This document shows, piece by piece, positions 11,839 through 15,878 of a stretch of 15,878 bases of DNA. Source of the stretch: BS750m-G62 sp046483505. Lineage in GTDB: Bacteria; Planctomycetota; Phycisphaerae; FEN-1346. Every line of letters starts with the position of its first letter. Position 1 is the stretch's first letter. The stretch is from the NCBI GenBank assembly GCA_046483505.1, contig JAWODB010000028.1, forward strand, positions 1-15,878. Direction: 5' to 3'. The notes under the pieces are model-generated. The model worked only from the letters and a program-made list of their open reading frames with translations. It was not told where the DNA came from and searched no databases. The position numbers and the translations under genes are program-made.

Positions 11839-14751
11839 ATGACGCATAGACGCACAAGCCGCCTCGCGCCCTGCCTGCTCGGTGCGCTGGTCCTCGCGAT
11901 GTCGGCGGGTGCGCCGCCCGCTGCCGGAGACGCCGCCGCCTGGCGCGACCGGCTCGAGGCCGAGTGGCTCCATCCGCGGATGCTCGACCAGGTCCGCCGG
12001 ACCGGCGCGAAGGCCGGCGCCGGCCGCGTCACCACGCGCCGGGACGCCGCCGGCGCCGTCGACGGCCGAAAGAGCGGCAAATGGGGCTTCCACACGGCCC
12101 ACGAGACGGACCCCTGGTGGCAGGTGGACCTGGGCGAGGTCCGGCCCGTCGCCCGCGTCGTCCTCTGGAACCGCTGCGACCCCGGCATGGCCGAGCGGAT
12201 GAAGGACTTCGCGCTTCTCCTCTCGGCCGACGGCACGGCGTGGCGCGAGGTCTACCGCCACGGCGGCACCGTCTTCTACGGGCACTCGGACGGCAAGCCG
12301 CTCGCGATTCCCACCCAGGGCGAGGCGGCCCGCTTCCTCCGCATCCGTCTGAACGGAACGAACTATTTCCATCTGGACGAGGTCGAGGTGTACGGGCCGG
12401 ACGATGCCGAGGCGAACCTGGCGCTCGGCCGCCCGGCCGACCAGTCCAGCACGAGCCGATGGTCCAAGCGGCACGCCGCCCCCGGCCGCACGGACTATCC
12501 CGTGGCCCGGGTGCTGGAGCGCGGCCGTCGCCTGGCCGACGACCTGGCGGGCAGGGGAGCGGACGTGGCCCCGCACCGCGCCGCCCTCGCGGACGTGGCG
12601 AAGCGGCTGAAGCGGCTCGGCCCGGACGCCTCGCAAGAGGCGCAGAAGGCCCTGTACCTGGCGGCCCGGCGGGCGGTGCGCAACCTCGTCTTTGCCAATC
12701 CGCTTCTCGACTTTGACCGCATCCTCTTCGCGAAGCGCGCGGCGCCCCAGTTTCCGCACATGTCCGACCAGTTCTACGGCTGGTGGTCGCGCGGGGGCGG
12801 CGGCCTGTTCGTCCTGGAGAACTTCAAGGGCGACGGCCCGCCCACCGTCACGTGCCTGACCGACGATTGGCCGGACGGCACGTTCCTGCGGCCGATGCTC
12901 TCCTACGACGGCAAGCGCATCCTCTTCGCGTACGCGACGTACGACCCCGAGGTGGCAAAACTCAAGCACAAGACGGACAAGCAGCACGTGCCCGAGGACG
13001 CATTCTTCCATGTCTACGAGATGAACGTCGACGGGACGGGCGTGCGGCAGTTGACGCGCGGCAAGTACGACGACTTCGACGCCCGGTACCTGCCCGACGG
13101 CCGCATCGTCTTCCTCTCCACGCGCCGCGGGCAGGCCGTGGCGTGCGGCCCGGCCAGCGCCCGCGCCACCCTCGGCGCCACCCGGCCGGACAGTTACGTC
13201 CGCTGCGGCGGGGGCGACTTCCGGCCTGTCGCCATCTACACCCTCCACGTCATGGACTCGGGCGGCGGGAACCTGGAGGCCATCTCCGCCTTCGAGAACT
13301 TCGAGTGGACGCCGTCGGTCGCCTCCGACGGCCGCATCCTCTACGCCCGCTGGGACTACGTCGACCGCCACAACGGGCCGTACATGAGCCTGTGGTCGAC
13401 GAACCCGGACGGCACGAACCCGGCCGTCGTGTACGGCAACTTCACGCGGAATCCGCAGTGCATCTTCGAGGCGCGGTCCGTGCCCGGCTCCGGGCGGCTC
13501 GTCTTTACGGCCTCGGCCCATCACTCGAACCTCGGCGGCAGCCTGTGCCTGCTCGACCCGGACGTCGGCGTGGACGGGCCGGAGCCCCTCACGCGCCTGA
13601 CGCCGGAAGTCTGCTTCCCCGAGACGGAGGGCTGGCCCGCCACGTACTACGCCAACCCCTGGCCGCTCTCGGAGGCGTACTACCTCGTGGCGTGGAGCAC
13701 GCACCGCCTCCCGCCGCACACGTATGTCCATGACAAGCGGAACCCCGTCGATGCCATGGGCCTCTACGTCTACGATGCCTTCGGCAACCTGGAACCGCTG
13801 TACCGCGACCCGGCCGTCTCGTGCCAGTACCCGACGCCGATCCGCGCGCGGCCGACGCCGGCGGCCGTGGCGCCGCGCGTGGCGCGCACGGGTGACGAAG
13901 GTGGCGGCGACGGCGGCGGGGCGCGCGAGGGCCGCTTCCTTCTCCAGGACGTCTACGACGGTCTGGGCGGCGTGGCGCGCGGCGAGGTCAAGCGCCTCCG
14001 CGTCGTGGCGGTGCCCGCCAAGGTCCAGCCACAGATGAACCGCCCCGTGCTCGGCGTGACGCGCGAGGACCCCGGCAAATGCGTCCTCGGCACCGTGCCG
14101 GTGGAGGCGGACGGCTCGGCGTACTTCCGCGTGCCGGCGGGCGTGTCGGTCTTCTTCCAGGCGCTGGACGCGCGCGGCCGGGCCGTGCAGACGATGCGGA
14201 CCATCACGTACGTCCAGCCCGGCCAGACGCTCGGCTGCATCGGGTGCCACGAGCCGCGCGACGAGGCCCCGGCCGTCGAGCCGCTCCAGGCGCAGCGCCG
14301 GCCGGCGTCGCGCCTGCGCCCCGGGCCGGAGGGCACGTGGCCGCTGCGGTTCGACCGGCTCGTCCGGCCGGTCCTCGATGCGCACTGCGTCCGCTGCCAT
14401 GGGCCGGACGGCAGGAAGGAGGCCGTCGCCCGGCTCAACCTGGCGCCCGGGAAGGCCTACCAGTCGCTCGTCGGCTACGGGGGAGACAAGGGGCTCGCGA
14501 AGCACGTCGAATCACGGTGGCGCGGCGGCCGGTCCGTCGCCGGCGCCTGCGCCGCGCGGGAAAGCCCGATCCTCGCGATGCTGACGAGCGAGAAGGGCCA
14601 TCACGACGTGCGCCTCGGCGAGGGGGACCTTGCGCGGCTCATCACGTGGATGGATACCTACGCCCAACGCCGCGGGGCGTTCAGCGACGAACAGGAACGC
14701 CGGCTCCTGGCCCTGCGCGAGCAGTGGGCGGACTTGCTCGATGAGCCGTGA
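11839..14751 (+). CDS. Secreted discoidin / PD40-propeller / di-heme cytochrome c protein (hydrazine synthase alpha-like layout)
   Basis: A 970-residue exported protein with three parts. After a signal peptide (RLAPCLLGALVLAMSAGAP), residues about 65-186 form an F5/8C discoidin-like carbohydrate-binding domain (WWQVDLGEVRPVARVVLWN, ending DEVEVYG), followed by NLALGRPADQSSTSRW, which looks like the opening of another one. Residues about 285-690 are TolB/PD40-type propeller repeats (LSYDGKRILFAYA, YEMNVDGTGVRQLTRG, LPDGRIVFLST). The C-terminal part has two c-type heme motifs, CIGCH at 800-804 and CVRCH at 850-854. The order propeller then c-hemes resembles hydrazine synthase alpha and its many uncharacterised planctomycete relatives; hydrazine chemistry is not implied. 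AGGA precedes ATG 11839. Electron transfer or redox chemistry on a bound polymer is inference. Confidence 0.88.
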   Translation: MTHRRTSRLAPCLLGALVLAMSAGAPPAAGDAAAWRDRLEAEWLHPRMLDQVRRTGAKAGAGRVTTRRDAAGAVDGRKSGKWGFHTAHETDPWWQVDLGEVRPVARVVLWNRCDPGMAERMKDFALLLSADGTAWREVYRHGGTVFYGHSDGKPLAIPTQGEAARFLRIRLNGTNYFHLDEVEVYGPDDAEANLALGRPADQSSTSRWSKRHAAPGRTDYPVARVLERGRRLADDLAGRGADVAPHRAALADVAKRLKRLGPDASQEAQKALYLAARRAVRNLVFANPLLDFDRILFAKRAAPQFPHMSDQFYGWWSRGGGGLFVLENFKGDGPPTVTCLTDDWPDGTFLRPMLSYDGKRILFAYATYDPEVAKLKHKTDKQHVPEDAFFHVYEMNVDGTGVRQLTRGKYDDFDARYLPDGRIVFLSTRRGQAVACGPASARATLGATRPDSYVRCGGGDFRPVAIYTLHVMDSGGGNLEAISAFENFEWTPSVASDGRILYARWDYVDRHNGPYMSLWSTNPDGTNPAVVYGNFTRNPQCIFEARSVPGSGRLVFTASAHHSNLGGSLCLLDPDVGVDGPEPLTRLTPEVCFPETEGWPATYYANPWPLSEAYYLVAWSTHRLPPHTYVHDKRNPVDAMGLYVYDAFGNLEPLYRDPAVSCQYPTPIRARPTPAAVAPRVARTGDEGGGDGGGAREGRFLLQDVYDGLGGVARGEVKRLRVVAVPAKVQPQMNRPVLGVTREDPGKCVLGTVPVEADGSAYFRVPAGVSVFFQALDARGRAVQTMRTITYVQPGQTLGCIGCHEPRDEAPAVEPLQAQRRPASRLRPGPEGTWPLRFDRLVRPVLDAHCVRCHGPDGRKEAVARLNLAPGKAYQSLVGYGGDKGLAKHVESRWRGGRSVAGACAARESPILAMLTSEKGHHDVRLGEGDLARLITWMDTYAQRRGAFSDEQERRLLALREQWADLLDEP

Positions 14752-14767
14752 GACACCTGTGCGTGGC

Positions 14768-14815
14768 GCGGCGGGCAGTCTTGCCCGCCGCGCCGTGCCC
14801 AGGACTGGGCACCGC
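14768..14815. repeat. Pair of abutting 24-nt hairpins after the di-heme protein gene
   Basis: 14768-14791 has stem GCGGCGGGC and loop AGTCTT. 14792-14815 has stem GCCGTGCCC (one mismatch) and loop AGGACT. The doublet starts 16 nt after the stop at 14751, the third gene end in this window marked by this pair type. Confidence 0.85.
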
Positions 14816-14840
14816 CCAAGGTGTAAGGCCGGTTGAACAT

Positions 14841-14904
14841 GGCCGTTGAGCCGGCGGCCGAAGGCCGCCGGTCGTCGACCTGCGGTCGACGGCTCAACGT
14901 GGCC
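14841..14904. repeat. Two-armed palindromic junction upstream of the oxidoreductase gene
   Basis: An outer stem GTTGAGCC (14845-14852) with GGCTCAAC (14891-14898), extended by GGCC on both sides past a 2-nt bulge, encloses two hairpins: 14851-14871 (stem CCGGCGGCC, loop GAA) and 14873-14891 (stem CGTCGACC, loop TGC). Outer and inner stems share a few bases, so they compete at the edges. It ends 26 bp before the AGGAG of the next gene. Its plan matches the unrelated sequence at 6454-6540. Confidence 0.8.
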
Positions 14905-14943
14905 GGGCCGCACGGTCGGACCGAACCGAAAGGAGAGAGCATC

Positions 14944-15878
14944 ATGCCCCGCATGTCCCGCCGAACGTTTTTGAGGAGGTCGTCGCTGGCCGCCACGGGG
15001 GCGGCCGTCGGCACCTTCGCCGTCGCCGCCGGCAAGCCGCGCCGCGTCCTCGGCGCGAACGAACGCATCAACATCGGCGTCATCGGCTGCGGCGGCCGGG
15101 GACGCTACAACGGCTACGGCATGGCCGGGCTCGGCGCCCGCGTCACGTACCTGTGCGACGTGAACCCGGCCCGCCTCGCGGCCTCCGCCGAGTTCGTCGC
15201 CAAGGCCCAGGACGCGAAGCCGCACCTCGTGAAGGAGATGGAGCGGCTCTTCGACGCCAAGGACTGCGACGCCATCGTCATCGCCACGCCCGACCACTGG
15301 CATGCTCCCGCCACGATCCGGGCGTGCCAGGCCGGCAAGGACGTCTACTGCGAAAAGCCCGCCGCCCACAGCATCTTCGAAAGCCGCAAGATGCTCGAGG
15401 CCGCCCGCAAGTACGAGCGGGTCGTCCAGATCGGCACGCAGAACCGCAGCGGGCCGTACGTCCTGAAGGCCCTGGAGTACATCCGGTCCGGCAAACTCGG
15501 CCGCATCCCGCTCGTCCGGGTCTTCAACATGAAGCCCGGCGGCCCCGTCCACCTGGGCGAGCCCGGCACGAAGCCCGAGGGCTTCGACTGGGACCGCTGG
15601 CTCGGCCGGGCGGCCCAGCGGCCGTATCACCAGGGACTCGTCAACCACGGGTGGCTCTACTTCTGGGATTTCTGTAATGGCGATATGGGCAACGACGGCA
15701 TCCACCAGATCGACCTCGCCCTCATGCTGATGGGCGACCCCGGCATGCCGAAGAGCGTCCGCACCCTCGGCAGCCGGTACGCCCACCCGGACGACGAGGC
15801 CGAGGTGCCGGACGTCCAGTTGGCCTCGTTCGATTTCGGCGACTTCGCCATGACGTTCGAACTCACCGCCTACCCGCG
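14944..15878 (+). CDS. Tat-exported Gfo/Idh/MocA-family oxidoreductase (3' end outside the window)
   Basis: NAD(P)-dependent dehydrogenase-like protein of the family that oxidises or rearranges sugars and inositols. The first 311 residues are present and the frame runs off the right edge. It opens with a twin-arginine signal (MSRRTFLRRSSLAATGAA), then the Rossmann motif NIGVIGCGGRG (43-53), DCDAIVIATPDHWHA (108-121) and the signature CEKP at 136-139, with Lys138 the usual catalytic or cofactor-contacting residue. WDFCNGDMGNDGIHQIDLA near 240 carries the conserved GxxxDxxxH-like active-site region of the C-terminal domain. ATG 14944 follows AGGAG (14931-14935) by 8 nt; ATG 14953 is a possible alternative. 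Tat export of the folded, cofactor-bearing enzyme is common in planctomycetes. Substrate is unknown. Confidence 0.94.
   Translation, partial: MPRMSRRTFLRRSSLAATGAAVGTFAVAAGKPRRVLGANERINIGVIGCGGRGRYNGYGMAGLGARVTYLCDVNPARLAASAEFVAKAQDAKPHLVKEMERLFDAKDCDAIVIATPDHWHAPATIRACQAGKDVYCEKPAAHSIFESRKMLEAARKYERVVQIGTQNRSGPYVLKALEYIRSGKLGRIPLVRVFNMKPGGPVHLGEPGTKPEGFDWDRWLGRAAQRPYHQGLVNHGWLYFWDFCNGDMGNDGIHQIDLALMLMGDPGMPKSVRTLGSRYAHPDDEAEVPDVQLASFDFGDFAMTFELTAYP

Noticed and set aside
7995..12236. A 1413-codon open frame on the minus strand spanning two + strand genes
   Set aside because: It is antisense to the TIM-barrel-like, sulfatase and part of the di-heme genes. GC-rich third positions remove stop codons on the opposite strand, and the translation is a Pro/Arg/Ala-rich shadow with no domain.
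11605..14505. A 966-codon minus-strand open frame
   Set aside because: Antisense shadow of the di-heme protein gene, which has a signal peptide, domains and heme motifs on the + strand.
14841..14904. Cloverleaf-like fold considered as a tRNA
   Set aside because: Only two arms, 3-nt loops, and no T-loop or anticodon-loop consensus.

Overview
The window is very GC-rich. Its gene content points to a member of the Planctomycetota: several large secreted quinoprotein-like propellers, a Tat-exported sulfatase, a Tat-exported Gfo/Idh/MocA oxidoreductase, and a c-type cytochrome built on a PD40 propeller resembling hydrazine synthase alpha. This placement rests on gene content only; no rRNA or other taxonomic marker is present.

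Layout. Positions 1-3454 carry housekeeping genes on the + strand: the C-terminal half of nadC (cut off by a fold-back inverted repeat at the left edge), a mutM/Fpg-type DNA glycosylase, a four-helix DUF4079-like membrane protein, and ribF. Converging on ribF is a minus-strand pair, 6258 down to 3501, encoding a secreted PQQ-type beta-propeller followed one base later by an unrecognised secreted helical protein. Diverging from that pair, from 6575 to the right edge, is a + strand run of exported proteins: a second PQQ-type propeller, a TIM-barrel-like protein with a C-terminal carbohydrate-binding-like domain, an iduronate-2-sulfatase-like sulfatase, a discoidin/PD40/di-heme protein, and a Gfo/Idh/MocA oxidoreductase (incomplete). 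This set suits periplasmic processing of sulfated or complex saccharides plus electron transfer. A joint pathway is inference, because the genes are separated by 160-370 bp gaps and may not be co-transcribed.

The most striking feature lies between the genes. Most gaps are filled with palindromic units. Twenty regular copies of a 24-nt hairpin with the same geometry (9-bp stem, 6-nt loop, 9-bp stem) were located by hand, plus one copy with an expanded loop. Stem sequences vary but pairing is kept in nearly all, and loops fall into a few families. Most copies form head-to-head pairs, in which the loop of the second hairpin is the reverse complement, exact or near, of the first. None lies inside a gene as annotated here. 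A second family of 20-nt hairpins (8-4-8), two large two-armed junction structures, and one GGTGTCAGGCA inverted repeat occupy the remaining gaps. No tRNA, rRNA, CRISPR array, transposase or phage gene was seen.
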